Of a DNA stretch of 64,000 bases, positions 35,078 through 44,452 are shown piece after piece. The notes below the pieces were generated by a model. It was given only the letters and a program-made list of their open reading frames with translations. It was not told the origin of the DNA and searched no databases. Made by a program: the position numbers and the translations under genes. How positions within the stretch are numbered: position 1 is the stretch's first letter; the number at the start of each line of letters is the position of its first letter. Source of the DNA: Sulfurimonas hongkongensis (GTDB lineage: Bacteria > Campylobacterota > Campylobacteria > Campylobacterales > Sulfurimonadaceae); NCBI RefSeq assembly GCF_000445475.1, contig NZ_AUPZ01000004.1, positions 62,001-126,000 of the forward strand. Direction: 5' to 3'.

Positions 35078-35773
35078 TTTTTGAATTTTTTGTTGATAAT
35101 TTAAGTCATCTCTTAGAAGTATCTCTATAAAAGCACTTCCTACGATAACACCATCGGCACCTTGTGCTTTATCTTTTGCAGTTTTTGCATTTACTCCAAA
35201 ACCTACATAAATGGGCGTTTTTGAGAACTCTTTTATGGAGTTTATAAAAGGCTGTAAGTCTTCTGCTATCCCTGAACCTGTGATGCCAGCGTATGCTACC
35301 ATATAGATAAATTTTTGTGCATCGCTTGTTATCTCTTTTATACGCTCTTTAGAGTCTGTTGGTGCTACAAAACTAATATTACTTATAGAGTTTGCTCTAA
35401 ATAGATCACTGTATTTGAGTGATTCTTCATATGGTAAGTCGGGGATGATAAGTCCACTTACTCCAAGTTTAGATGCAAGTGGTAAAAGTTTGTTCATATC
35501 TTGTTGGTAAAAGCTGTTGAAGTAACCCATCCAAAGAGTATCAACTTTTGGGGCTATTATCTGGGATATCTCCAATAATTCTTTAAACTTAAAACCACTC
35601 TTTAGCGCTATATGGTTTGCTTTTTCTATAAGAGGACCATCTGCTACTGGGTCTGAAAATGGAACGCCAAGTTCAACCATATCAACTCCATGCTCGCCAA
35701 GTGATAGACTTAAATCTACTGTAAATGATTTTTCAGGATAGGTTGTTGTTATATATGCTACTAATTTTTTCAA
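35033..35773 (-). CDS. trpA: Tryptophan synthase alpha subunit
   Basis: 246 residues, slightly short for TrpA (~268 in E. coli). The catalytic Glu lies in VELGVPFSDP and the catalytic Asp in the following SDPVADGP. The phosphate-binding end GADGVIVGSAF is present. It cleaves indole-3-glycerol phosphate and passes indole to TrpB. No other trp gene is in the window. The HPt gene starts upstream with 16 nt between them, so they may be co-transcribed. Its 3' end has been duplicated at 33640-33677. Confidence 0.96.
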   Translation of the reverse strand: MKKLVAYITTTYPEKSFTVDLSLSLGEHGVDMVELGVPFSDPVADGPLIEKANHIALKSGFKFKELLEISQIIAPKVDTLWMGYFNSFYQQDMNKLLPLASKLGVSGLIIPDLPYEESLKYSDLFRANSISNISFVAPTDSKERIKEITSDAQKFIYMVAYAGITGSGIAEDLQPFINSIKEFSKTPIYVGFGVNAKTAKDKAQGADGVIVGSAFIEILLRDDLNYQQKIQKCNELAKIIKSEINP

Positions 35774-35789
35774 TTTTTTTCCAAATATT

Positions 35790-36191
35790 TTATTTTTCTA
35801 AAGAGGGCAGTTTTAAGAGCTCAAATTTTATGTGAGTTAGCTCATTATCAGCTCTTAAATCCTCTAACCACTGAGCGTATGTGTCACTGATGGCAAGAAG
35901 CCAAGAGACGACTTCACTGCTTGCCAACTCCTCAGTCCCTCTTAGTTCTTCTAAGGCATCTTCAACAAAGGCTGAGAGCTTTGACATAGAAGTAATTTTT
36001 AGGTAACCTGATGCGGATTTTATATTGTGAAAAACACGGAAAAGTTCATCTACACTTCTCTTATATCTGTTAGGTTTTTCAAGATCCATAATCATAACCT
36101 CCATGCTCTCAACCATCATAGTGTAGTGGTCTAGAAACTCATCTACGATTTCAAAATCAAAGTTAGCATCTAACTCACTTCTTACGCCCAT
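35790..36191 (-). CDS. Stand-alone histidine phosphotransfer (HPt) protein
   Basis: 133 residues, all helical. The phosphorylatable His sits in FRVFHNIKSASGYL, matching the HxxKG/S-A-x-x-hydrophobic HPt motif as in CheA P1 domains. There is no kinase or receiver domain, so it would relay phosphate between other proteins. GGAGA precedes the ATG. It is divergent from panB with 54 nt between starts. Confidence 0.85.
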   Translation of the reverse strand: MGVRSELDANFDFEIVDEFLDHYTMMVESMEVMIMDLEKPNRYKRSVDELFRVFHNIKSASGYLKITSMSKLSAFVEDALEELRGTEELASSEVVSWLLAISDTYAQWLEDLRADNELTHIKFELLKLPSLEK

Positions 36192-36245
36192 AAAGTAATT
36201 CTCCTATTTAGTGCAATTGTATCAGTTTTTGGTTAAAATACTTTT

Positions 36246-37037
36246 ATGAATAAAAAAATGACAATTACTTCCATACAAAAAACAAAAGGTGTGCGTCCTT
36301 TAGTGATGATAACGGCTTATGATGCACTATTTGCTAGGCTTTTTGAATCAAGTTCAGACATGATTTTAGTAGGAGACAGTCTAAATATGAGCTTTGCTGG
36401 CAAAAGTGATACTCTTAGTGCAACAATGGAGCAGATGCTCTACCACACAAACGCAGTTTGTGAGGGAGCAAAGAGTAGCTTTGTGGTGTGTGATATGCCT
36501 TTTGGAACTTATGATAACAAAGACGATGCTCTTAAAAATGCTATGAGAGTCTATAAAGAGACACAAGCGGACTCTGTAAAGATAGAAGGCGGAGAGAGTA
36601 GAGCTGACATAATCGAGTATCTAACGACTCATGGCATCGCCGTTTGCGGACACATAGGACTTTTGCCACAATCTGTAAGAAGTGAGGGTGGTTATAAAGT
36701 AAAAGGAAAAGATAGTATCCAAAGAGAGCATTTGTTAAGAGATGCAAAAGCTGTGCAAAAAGCTGGAGCGTTTTGTATGGTTATAGAGGGTGTAAAAGCT
36801 GAGGTGGCAGCTGAAGTGGCCCAGAGTGTTGATATCCCTGTTATTGGCATTGGAGCTGGTACTGGAGTTGATGGTCAGGTTTTGGTTTTCTCAGATATGC
36901 TAGGATTGTTTGAAGAGTTTACTCCTAAATTTGTAAAAAAATATATGGATGGTGCATCTTTGATAAGAAGTGCTGTGAAAAACTACGCTGATGAGGTTTT
37001 AAAAAAGGAGTTTCCAAAAGAGGAACATACTTACTGA
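36246..37037 (+). CDS. panB: 3-methyl-2-oxobutanoate hydroxymethyltransferase
   Basis: 263 residues, normal length. Typical blocks are MITAYDALFARLFE, LVGDSLNM (Mg/ketoacid site), VKIEGG, GHIGLLPQS and VIGIGAGTGVDGQVLV. It transfers the hydroxymethyl group from methylene-THF to 2-oxoisovalerate, the first step of pantothenate synthesis. ruvB follows after 27 nt, an order common in this phylum. Confidence 0.97.
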   Translation: MNKKMTITSIQKTKGVRPLVMITAYDALFARLFESSSDMILVGDSLNMSFAGKSDTLSATMEQMLYHTNAVCEGAKSSFVVCDMPFGTYDNKDDALKNAMRVYKETQADSVKIEGGESRADIIEYLTTHGIAVCGHIGLLPQSVRSEGGYKVKGKDSIQREHLLRDAKAVQKAGAFCMVIEGVKAEVAAEVAQSVDIPVIGIGAGTGVDGQVLVFSDMLGLFEEFTPKFVKKYMDGASLIRSAVKNYADEVLKKEFPKEEHTY

Positions 37038-37064
37038 TGGTAAAGTTGCTAATGGTAGAGATAG

Positions 37065-38078
37065 ATGGATAGAATAGTGGAAATCGAGACTTTTTCAGCT
37101 GAAGAAGATAGTATTGAACGCACTTTGCGTCCCGATGCTTGGAGCGAGTATATAGGTCAAGAGCAGATTAAAAAAAACCTTAGTGTGTTTATAGAGGCCA
37201 GCAAAAAACGCCAAGAAGCGCTTGATCATGTCCTCTTTTATGGACCTCCTGGACTTGGTAAAACTACACTAGCACTTATAGTTGCAAATGAGATGCATGC
37301 AAACATCAAAGTAACAGCGGCTCCGATGATAGAAAAAAGCGGAGATTTAGCGGCACTTTTAACAAACCTAGAAGAGGGCGATATCCTTTTTATAGATGAG
37401 ATTCATAGGCTCTCACCTGCAGTTGAAGAGATACTCTACTCATCGATGGAAGACTTTCGTATAGATATCATTATAGGAAGCGGTCCGGCCGCTCAAACTG
37501 TAAAGATAGACCTGCCACGGTTTACTCTCATAGGCGCAACGACAAGAGCTGGAATGCTCTCAAACCCTCTTAGAGACAGGTTTGGTATGAGCTTTAGGAT
37601 GCAGTTTTATAACCCAATAGAGTTAGCCCAAATCATCTCTCAAGCCTCCCTAAAGCTAAACAAAGAAATACTCCATAGTGCGGCCAAAGAGATAGCAAAA
37701 AGAAGCAGAGGGACTCCTCGTATAGCACTTCGTCTTTTGCGTCGTGTAAGAGACTTTGCTGAGGTAGCTCACGAAAATGATATAGGACATGAGAGAACTC
37801 AATATGCACTAGATGAGCTTGGCATCAACTCTCATGGTTTTGATGAGATGGACTTAAGACTATTAAACCTCTTAGCATCAGCAAATGGAAGAGCTATGGG
37901 ACTTAGTACAATAGCTGCGGCTTTGAGCGAGGATGAGGGGACAGTTGAAGATGTGCTAGAGCCTTACCTTATAGCAAATGGTTACCTAGAGAGAACTGCA
38001 AAGGGCAGAAAAGCTACAAGAAATACTTATGAGATACTAAACTTATCTTTACCACAACAAGATGGAAGTTTGTTTTGA
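37065..38078 (+). CDS. ruvB: Holliday junction branch-migration helicase RuvB
   Basis: 337 residues. Walker A is [11 protein letters not shown], Walker [12 protein letters not shown], sensor 1 IGATTRAG, the arginine region NPLRDRFG, and the C-terminal winged helix contains RTAKGRKAT. With RuvA it drives branch migration during recombination repair. It follows panB in the same direction. A REP-like element lies 60 nt after its stop. Confidence 0.98.
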   Translation: MDRIVEIETFSAEEDSIERTLRPDAWSEYIGQEQIKKNLSVFIEASKKRQEALDHVLFYGPPGLGKTTLALIVANEMHANIKVTAAPMIEKSGDLAALLTNLEEGDILFIDEIHRLSPAVEEILYSSMEDFRIDIIIGSGPAAQTVKIDLPRFTLIGATTRAGMLSNPLRDRFGMSFRMQFYNPIELAQIISQASLKLNKEILHSAAKEIAKRSRGTPRIALRLLRRVRDFAEVAHENDIGHERTQYALDELGINSHGFDEMDLRLLNLLASANGRAMGLSTIAAALSEDEGTVEDVLEPYLIANGYLERTAKGRKATRNTYEILNLSLPQQDGSLF

Positions 38079-38138
38079 AAATTACACCTACACCTATGAG
38101 AGGAATTGAAGAGGAACTTGTTCAAATAGTTTTCTACT

Positions 38139-38223
38139 GGAAGTGGGACTTTTGGGAACGCAAACAAATGGCGTTCTCCACGATGCGTCCCGCAAAAAAG
38201 GCGAGGCTGAAGCCTCACTTCCG
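38139..38223 (+). repeat. REP/REPIN-like hairpin element, copy 1
   Basis: Long unit: outer stem GTGGGAC/GTCCCGC (38143-38149/38187-38193) around inner stem GAACGC/GCGTTC (38156-38161/38171-38176) with a 9-nt loop. Short unit: GCGAGGCT/AGCCTCAC (38201-38218) followed by CTTCCG. The whole is bounded by GGAAG and CTTCC. Stems covary with copy 2 at 55580-55697. Confidence 0.8.
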
Positions 38224-38256
38224 AGTTATTTCACAGTCTCAAGGAGACAGATAATA

Positions 38257-39333
38257 ATGAAACCACAGTACTTTGTAGCCATACTTTTTGCTACGTCTCT
38301 TTATTGGATGTATCTGCTTTATGCCCCTTTTTTACTTACGATGACTATAGCTGCACTACTAGCAATTTCAACTTCAGATATTCAAGGTTTTTTTTATAAA
38401 CTCTTTAAAAATCGTCTTGTTGCAGCTCTTGTATCTAGTTTTTTACTAGCAGTTCTATTCTTTGCTCCTCTAGGTTACTTTTTGGCAACTCTTACTATGA
38501 AGTTAAAAAACATTGATCCACAAGTTTATCTAGGTCTTGAAGCCTATGTAAAAGAGTTTATCGCAAATCCTCCAAGCTATCTTGCATTTTTAGAACCATA
38601 TTCCAAAGATATTTTAAAAGAGTGGAATGTAAGTTCATTTGCAACAAAAATCATATCTATGACCGGTACCATAGGTGCTTTTAGTGCAGGGTTTTTAAAG
38701 AATGCATTTTTAACTATTATCTTTTATTTTTTTGCTCAATATAACGGTGCATATATAGTAGAGTTTTTAAAGCGAGTAGTTCAGATGTCAGTCCATGAAA
38801 CAAGTCTTATAGCCAAAGAGATATCCTCAGTTATGAGTGTTGTTTTTTACTCCATCATCATAACTGCTATGTTTGAGGGAGTTTTGTTTGGTTTGGCCGT
38901 ATCTTTTATAGGATACAATGGACTTCTTTTTGGCATTATGTATGGTTTTGCATCTCTTATACCTGTGGTTGGCGGGATTTTAATGTGGCTTCCATTTATG
39001 ATTTATGAGTTCTCCATAGGAGAGACATCAAATGCTATTTTTATAGCAATTTACTCCATCTTAGTTATCTCAGTTATCGCAGATACCTTTGTAAAACCAC
39101 TCATCATAAAAGAGATAAATAACAGACTCTTAAAAGAGGATGATACAAGAATAAATGAGCTTATAATCTTTTTTGCAATCATAGCAGGACTAGCAACATT
39201 TGGTTTTTGGGGGATGATACTTGGACCTGCAATTACCGCATTTTTCTTAACTATCTTAAAACTGTTTGAGGCTAGAACAAAAGAGTGTGAAGATTCTTCT
39301 AGCTCTTATAAATCTCAGGATAATCATTCTTAA
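38257..39333 (+). CDS. AI-2E family transporter (PerM/YhhT-like permease)
   Basis: 358 residues, about eight transmembrane helices. The C-terminal GLATFGFWGMILGPAITAFF and internal GLLFGIMYGFASLIPVVGG match the AI-2E transporter family signature. Members export a range of solutes, some autoinducer-2 or Na+/H+, and the substrate here is unknown. The frame continues 38 codons upstream through the REP-like element, but AAGGAG at 38241-38246 and the hydrophobic start support the ATG at 38257. The 3' end overlaps the convergent lpxL-like gene by 35 nt. Confidence 0.9.
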   Translation: MKPQYFVAILFATSLYWMYLLYAPFLLTMTIAALLAISTSDIQGFFYKLFKNRLVAALVSSFLLAVLFFAPLGYFLATLTMKLKNIDPQVYLGLEAYVKEFIANPPSYLAFLEPYSKDILKEWNVSSFATKIISMTGTIGAFSAGFLKNAFLTIIFYFFAQYNGAYIVEFLKRVVQMSVHETSLIAKEISSVMSVVFYSIIITAMFEGVLFGLAVSFIGYNGLLFGIMYGFASLIPVVGGILMWLPFMIYEFSIGETSNAIFIAIYSILVISVIADTFVKPLIIKEINNRLLKEDDTRINELIIFFAIIAGLATFGFWGMILGPAITAFFLTILKLFEARTKECEDSSSSYKSQDNHS

Positions 39334-40186
39334 ATCTTCTATGTAACCAAAACCAAGGTTTAGGATCTTTTAGTATCTCTTGTGTGAGCCAATCGGTTTG
39401 CATCTGAGTTGAGACCCTTATGTCTTGCTCTTCATCATCTGTTTTTGGTGGGATTATCTCATCATAAAACTCTATAACAAAGTTTTCATCATCTATGGCG
39501 TGAACAAGGATAGGGATCAAAGCCGCATCAAATTTTCGTGCTAAGTACGCAGTAGTTTTTACTTGGCTTGTTGGTTTACCTAAAAAATCAACTGTGATGG
39601 CCTCTTTTTTGTTTACATTTGTATCTATTAAGAGAAGAACGGACTTGTTAGCACGAAGATGTTTTAAGAGGCTTCTTGTCGCACCCTTTTTCTCAACATA
39701 TTTCATGCGAGATTTTGAGCGAGAACTTAGTAAGTACTTCTCAAAATATTTGTTTTTCATCTTTTTATAGACTGTCATAAATGGTTCACGCAAAGCACCA
39801 AGCATAGCCCCTGCTAGTTCCCAAGAGCCATAGTGTCCACTTATAAAAATTATGGGTCTATTTTGTTCTTGTGCTTTTCTTACAACTTCATCATTTTTGA
39901 AGCTAACCTTTGTTGCAAGCTCCTCAATGCTATAGTATCTTATCTCCATAGTGTGAAGGAGATTTAACAGTAATTGCCTAAAGGAGGCTTTTGCAATATC
40001 TTGTATAAACTCTTCACTAACATCATCTCCATAAACAAACTTTAGATTATCTCTTATAACTTTGTTATATCTTTTTGAGAGCTTAAAGGCAATAAAACTA
40101 AGTGCTATAAAAAAAGAGCGTCTAAGTTTTTTTGGAAGAAGCATCAAAATTTTTTCTAAAATTAAAAAAGCGTAAAATCCTATCAT
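39299..40186 (-). CDS. lpxL: Lipid A biosynthesis acyltransferase (LpxL/HtrB family)
   Basis: 295 residues. One N-terminal membrane segment is followed by the HX4E catalytic motif (GHYGSWE) and a later DTNVNKKEAITVDFLG segment typical of the family. It adds a secondary acyl chain to Kdo-lipid A at the inner membrane. Its start overlaps the waaC stop by 4 nt, so it is in the LPS operon waaC-lpxL, the order found in Campylobacterota. Confidence 0.92.
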   Translation of the reverse strand: MIGFYAFLILEKILMLLPKKLRRSFFIALSFIAFKLSKRYNKVIRDNLKFVYGDDVSEEFIQDIAKASFRQLLLNLLHTMEIRYYSIEELATKVSFKNDEVVRKAQEQNRPIIFISGHYGSWELAGAMLGALREPFMTVYKKMKNKYFEKYLLSSRSKSRMKYVEKKGATRSLLKHLRANKSVLLLIDTNVNKKEAITVDFLGKPTSQVKTTAYLARKFDAALIPILVHAIDDENFVIEFYDEIIPPKTDDEEQDIRVSTQMQTDWLTQEILKDPKPWFWLHRRFKNDYPEIYKS

Positions 40187-41178
40187 ATTAATAACTCCCG
40201 AGCCTTTTTTGTAATACTTTTTACTTCAATATCTCCTATGGAGAAATCATTTTTGTCTATCTTGTATATATTTACTTTTGAGTGTGATTTTACAAATAGA
40301 TTTTTAGAAGTTACATATATCATTCTCTTTGTAGTTGGACCAAAAAGAGTTATTGATGGAATATTTTGCGCCCATGCAATGTGGGTTGGACCTGTGTCAT
40401 TTCCTATAAGAAGATCGACGCTAGAGATAAATGAGACTAACTCAAACAGAGATAATTTTGGTGCAAGTATGGCAGATGAAGAATTTTTGCAAATCCACAA
40501 AGCCTCTTCTCTCTCTTTATCATTTCCCCAAATGATATAACAGTTTTGTCCTAGTTCACTACACAGCTCGGCTACCCTTTCTTTTGGATACTTCTTTGAC
40601 TCCCAGGAGGCACCAATAACTATGGCTATATTTTTTTCCCCACTTTTGTTTAGTGGATAGAGTTGAGTTTCAAAAACTCTCTTTTTTTTGAGTAGCATCA
40701 AGTCATTTATCTTAAATCCAAGTCCATCAGAGGCTAAAAAAGTATTTCTTTTTACTATATTTTCATCATACTCTATATAAGAAGTTGTGTTATAAAAAAA
40801 TCTTGAGAGTGACTCTCTTGAAGAATTTTTATCAAAACCGTGTGTTTTTTTGCCAATGAGTCTTGAAACTATGGCTGATTTTAGTAGTCCTTGCATATCT
40901 ATGATGATATCAAATTTACCTAAAGAGCAAAGCTTTGAGATAGTTTTAAAAAGTTCTGTAAGACTTTTTGATTTTTTAAGCTCTTTTAGATTTATGGTGT
41001 GGACTTTATGCAATAAGGGGTGATTTTGCAGTAGTGGTGCAAAGATCTCTTCTGTTATCCAATCTATCTTTGCATTTGGGTATTTTTGATGAATAAACTG
41101 TAGTATGACTGCACTATTTACGATGTCTCCAAGGGCAGAGAGCCGCACTATGGCTATGTGTTTTATATCTTTTTTCAT
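40183..41178 (-). CDS. waaC: LPS heptosyltransferase I
   Basis: 331 residues. A GT-B fold of family 9: the N-terminus IAIVRLSALGDIVNS, IDMQGLLKSA, and the C-terminal GNDTGPTHIAWA with LFGPTTK are all standard. It adds the first heptose to Kdo in the LPS inner core. Coupled to the lpxL-like gene by a 4-nt overlap. The GGDEF/PilZ-like gene lies upstream in the same direction, 14 nt away. Confidence 0.93.
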   Translation of the reverse strand: MKKDIKHIAIVRLSALGDIVNSAVILQFIHQKYPNAKIDWITEEIFAPLLQNHPLLHKVHTINLKELKKSKSLTELFKTISKLCSLGKFDIIIDMQGLLKSAIVSRLIGKKTHGFDKNSSRESLSRFFYNTTSYIEYDENIVKRNTFLASDGLGFKINDLMLLKKKRVFETQLYPLNKSGEKNIAIVIGASWESKKYPKERVAELCSELGQNCYIIWGNDKEREEALWICKNSSSAILAPKLSLFELVSFISSVDLLIGNDTGPTHIAWAQNIPSITLFGPTTKRMIYVTSKNLFVKSHSKVNIYKIDKNDFSIGDIEVKSITKKARELLI

Positions 41179-41192
41179 TGGCGCTATTATAG

Positions 41193-42743
41193 CTAATTTC
41201 GCATGATATTTTGTTTTTTAAGCTCCGATATAATCTCTTTTTGCCGATCATAGACATATTCCATCAAGATTGACTCATGTGATTGGGTCTCTTTTAGCTC
41301 CACAACTAACTTACAATACTTTTCACTACACTTTACCAAAATAACTTTAGCATCTAGCTTTAGTTTCATATATCCATCTTCAGAACTTCTGATGGGTAGA
41401 GTAAATTTTAGTTCAACATCTGTTGAGTTTAGCTCTTGTGCTTGCTTAGAAGTTCTTGTTTTTATAGCTATGGAGTGCATAGAAATATCTAAAATCTCAC
41501 CACTTAAAGAGCCTTTGTTATTTACGACAGATATAGGCGTTCTTTGAGAGGAGGTGACTCTACTGTTTTTTCTGCTAATTGCACTTCCATCAACAAATCT
41601 AAAATTTTTTAAAAGTGCTACTCTTTTTTTTAAGTCGATGAGTTTTACATCTGCTTCTATATCTTTTGTAAAGCTTGCAGATTGAATAACAGTCTTTTTT
41701 TCAAAGTTCATAACAGTACCTTGAAGTTGTTCAAAACTAACATATATCTCTTCTTGAGTCTTTTTGATAATCATAGAAGGGTTGTTTATACATAAACCCT
41801 TGTAGATATTTAGAAGTTTTATGGGCGTTTTGTTTGTAAATGTGGTTTGTAAAAGTATGTCTATGACTTTTTCATCATCAAGCTCACTATCTAAGTTGAT
41901 GACTCTGTGTATTTTTTGAGTCTCTATATCTTTGCTTGAAATTTTTTCTTTTGCAATATCTGAAATAATTTTTAGTGCATCATTTAATTCAAAATCATTT
42001 ACGTCAAAAACATGCAAGCTAACGATGGGTTTAATCTTCTCTTTAGAAGTGTATGCCAATATGTGCTTTTGAATGGCGTTGGCTTTTTGTTTTGTAGCTT
42101 CAAAGTCGAGCCCCTCAAAAAGTGCTATGTAGAATTTATCGCTATATTGAGCAAGAAGAGTGCGTTCATCTATATCTAATTTGATTTGCAAAAGTAGATC
42201 ACCAATAGCCATCTCTATCTCATACTCACTCCAAAATTTACTCAAAGTACTCATATTTTCGATGTTTAAGGTTATGATAGAGCAGGTGCCTGTAGACAAA
42301 GGCTTCTTAAGAAGCTTCTCTTTTAGTACTTCTATAAAGTAGATGCGGTTTTTTATAAAGTCAACACTTGTATGTTCTCTCTGCTCATTTTGTGCAGTTG
42401 TTTTTTTTAAAAAAATATCTGCTTTTATCTCAGATATAACTTTTGAGGTTTCACTTTTTGGAGTAAAAATATTTTTTACACTTAAAATAAATGCTAGTTG
42501 AAATAGCGCTAGATTAGGAGACTCATCTATAAAAAAGTAGATCAAAGAGTTCTTTTTGTTGTTTAGAAGTTTTTTTATGCGCAGAAGTAGAGTTTTTTCT
42601 ATCTTTTGTATCTCTACAAGATAGACATCTGCATATTTGACTTTATCTATTTTACTTATATCAAGTGCCTCACAAAAGTCAAATGACTTGGCAACATCTG
42701 ATATCTGTTTAGACGCAGCAGTCTTATAGTAAAGATGGAACAA
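41193..42743 (-). CDS. Degenerate GGDEF-like plus PilZ-like protein
   Basis: 516 residues. Residues ~145-265 follow the fold of a diguanylate cyclase domain, but the active-site GGDEF is replaced (QYSDKFYIALFE), so cyclase activity is not expected. Residues ~385-500 look like a PilZ domain: an Arg-rich start (SRKNSRVTSSQRTPIS) and DISMHSIAI in place of the D/NxSxxG motif. It may sense or mimic c-di-GMP rather than make it. No membrane helix. It may share a transcript with waaC and lpxL. Confidence 0.72.
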   Translation of the reverse strand: MFHLYYKTAASKQISDVAKSFDFCEALDISKIDKVKYADVYLVEIQKIEKTLLLRIKKLLNNKKNSLIYFFIDESPNLALFQLAFILSVKNIFTPKSETSKVISEIKADIFLKKTTAQNEQREHTSVDFIKNRIYFIEVLKEKLLKKPLSTGTCSIITLNIENMSTLSKFWSEYEIEMAIGDLLLQIKLDIDERTLLAQYSDKFYIALFEGLDFEATKQKANAIQKHILAYTSKEKIKPIVSLHVFDVNDFELNDALKIISDIAKEKISSKDIETQKIHRVINLDSELDDEKVIDILLQTTFTNKTPIKLLNIYKGLCINNPSMIIKKTQEEIYVSFEQLQGTVMNFEKKTVIQSASFTKDIEADVKLIDLKKRVALLKNFRFVDGSAISRKNSRVTSSQRTPISVVNNKGSLSGEILDISMHSIAIKTRTSKQAQELNSTDVELKFTLPIRSSEDGYMKLKLDAKVILVKCSEKYCKLVVELKETQSHESILMEYVYDRQKEIISELKKQNIMRN

Positions 42744-42870
42744 TATAAATACCCCTTAACTTTTTTAAAAAATTATAGCATATGTTTTTAAGTGTCTAAT
42801 ATACTTACAGCAAGATATTTTAATATGATGAAAATTCTACAATTATGAGCATATGTTATGTAGCCTTTGG

Positions 42871-42876
42871 TATAAT
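42871..42876 (+). promoter_or_regulatory. Putative extended -10 box (TGGTATAAT)
   Basis: TATAAT preceded by TTGG, 32 nt before the ATG at 42909. It probably drives the PglG-like gene, hisH and hisA. No clear -35. Confidence 0.5.
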
Positions 42877-42908
42877 TGCAAAAATTTAAACACAAGGCTT
42901 GTCAATAG

Positions 42909-43814
42909 ATGGTTGCATCCGATATTCAAGATTTTGCAGAAGGTCGTACTAAAGTAAGAGCCTATCTTTGCTATCTCTTCTCTAAAAATATTCCAAATAA
43001 ACTCCCCTCGCTCACACAGGAGATGATAGTTCCCCGTCTTTTAAAGATAAAAGCAGATTTACAAAACTGTGAGGGCATCTATCTCTTAGACTATAAAGGG
43101 GTTCAGGTATCCCCAACATTTACATCTCAAAAAGAAGAAGAGGAGGATATAGGCAAGATTAGAGCTGATCGTGCCTACTACTATCGTGCAGTAAGGGAGG
43201 AGAGATGTACCATAACAGACCCATATCCGTCCCTTATAACTCAGGATTTAACAGTTACAGCATCACAACCTATCTATAATGAAAAGAGTGAACTTCTCTA
43301 TGTAGCGTGTTTAGACATGCCCCTTAGTGAGGTTTTAAAGATAGCTCAGTTAAACACTTCTGATGCTTTTTTTACAAGACTTTTTAAATACTCTTATGTA
43401 ATGTTTGCTTTTGCACTAATAGCAGTTGCAATCCTTCTTTTTTCTCATGGTGTTAAGAGCTTTTTTACAAATGAGATAACACTTTCGCATTTAGTTATAG
43501 ATGATATGTTTAAAGCCACCATTTTACTTACTTTATCTTTGGCTATTTTTGATTTGGCAAAGACTCTTATAGAAGAGGAGATTATGGGGCGAAACAAAGA
43601 GCAAGATATCTCAAGGCCACATAAAACTATGGTTAAGTTTTTAGGTTCTATCATCATCGCACTCTCCATTGAAGCCTTGATGTTAGTCTTTAAGTTTGCC
43701 ATAACAGACCCGCAAATGCTTATGTATGCGATGTTTATTATTGGTGGGGTTGCACTTTTGATAATAAGTTTAGCTGTTTATATAAAATTTACAAAAGCAG
43801 TGAGTGAAATATGA
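42909..43814 (+). CDS. PDC/Cache-sensor membrane protein (PglG-like)
   Basis: 301 residues. The N-terminal ~155 residues form a Cache/PDC-type ligand domain (GIYLLDYKGVQVSP, RADRAYYYRAV, TVTASQPIYNE, YVACLDMPL). Four transmembrane helices follow, with no kinase or methyl-accepting part. Its length and its place near cheY and prmA recall PglG of Campylobacter, an accessory gene of the glycosylation locus with unknown function; this link is from recall. It overlaps hisH by 4 nt. Confidence 0.75.
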   Translation: MVASDIQDFAEGRTKVRAYLCYLFSKNIPNKLPSLTQEMIVPRLLKIKADLQNCEGIYLLDYKGVQVSPTFTSQKEEEEDIGKIRADRAYYYRAVREERCTITDPYPSLITQDLTVTASQPIYNEKSELLYVACLDMPLSEVLKIAQLNTSDAFFTRLFKYSYVMFAFALIAVAILLFSHGVKSFFTNEITLSHLVIDDMFKATILLTLSLAIFDLAKTLIEEEIMGRNKEQDISRPHKTMVKFLGSIIIALSIEALMLVFKFAITDPQMLMYAMFIIGGVALLIISLAVYIKFTKAVSEI

Positions 43815-44422
43815 TAGGAATTGTTGATTATAACATGGGAAATTTAGCAAGTGTTCAAAATGCTTTTTCGATACTTGGAGAAAAAACAGTAGTAGTGTCT
43901 AATCCAGATAGGTTTAAGGAGTATGACAAGCTCTTACTACCGGGTGTTGGTGCATTTGGAGATGCGATGCAACATCTAAACCAAAGAGGCATGATTGATG
44001 CTTTAAAAGAGTATGCAACAAGTGGAAACTATATGTTTGGCATCTGTTTGGGGATGCAACTGCTCTTTGAGAGTAGTGAAGAGTTTGGGGATAGTAGAGG
44101 ATTAGGACTTATAAAAGGGGGCGTAAAAGCTTTTAATAAAAGTAGGTTTGAAGAGAATCTAAAAGTCCCTCATATGGGATGGAATAGAGTCTTTACAAAA
44201 GAGCATCCACTCTTTACTGGCTTAGATGCAAACCACTACCTATATTTTGTTCACTCATATCATGTTGAGTGTACAAATAAAGAAGATATTATAGGTACTA
44301 CAAACTATGGCTATGATTTTACATCAGCGGTATCGCATGAAAATATACTAGGCATACAGCCACATCCAGAAAAAAGCCATACAAATGGACTTAAAATTTT
44401 GGAAAATTTTATTAAACTCTAA
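43811..44422 (+). CDS. hisH: Imidazole glycerol phosphate synthase, glutaminase subunit
   Basis: 203 residues. Class I amidotransferase with nucleophile Cys in GICLGMQLLFE and the His-Glu pair in IQPHPEKS. The oxyanion region PGVGAFGDAM is present. It supplies ammonia to HisF for imidazole ring formation in histidine synthesis. hisA follows after 30 nt; hisF is not in the window. Confidence 0.96.
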   Translation: MIGIVDYNMGNLASVQNAFSILGEKTVVVSNPDRFKEYDKLLLPGVGAFGDAMQHLNQRGMIDALKEYATSGNYMFGICLGMQLLFESSEEFGDSRGLGLIKGGVKAFNKSRFEENLKVPHMGWNRVFTKEHPLFTGLDANHYLYFVHSYHVECTNKEDIIGTTNYGYDFTSAVSHENILGIQPHPEKSHTNGLKILENFIKL

Positions 44423-44452
44423 ATATATAAAATAAATTAAAGGAAAATTATT

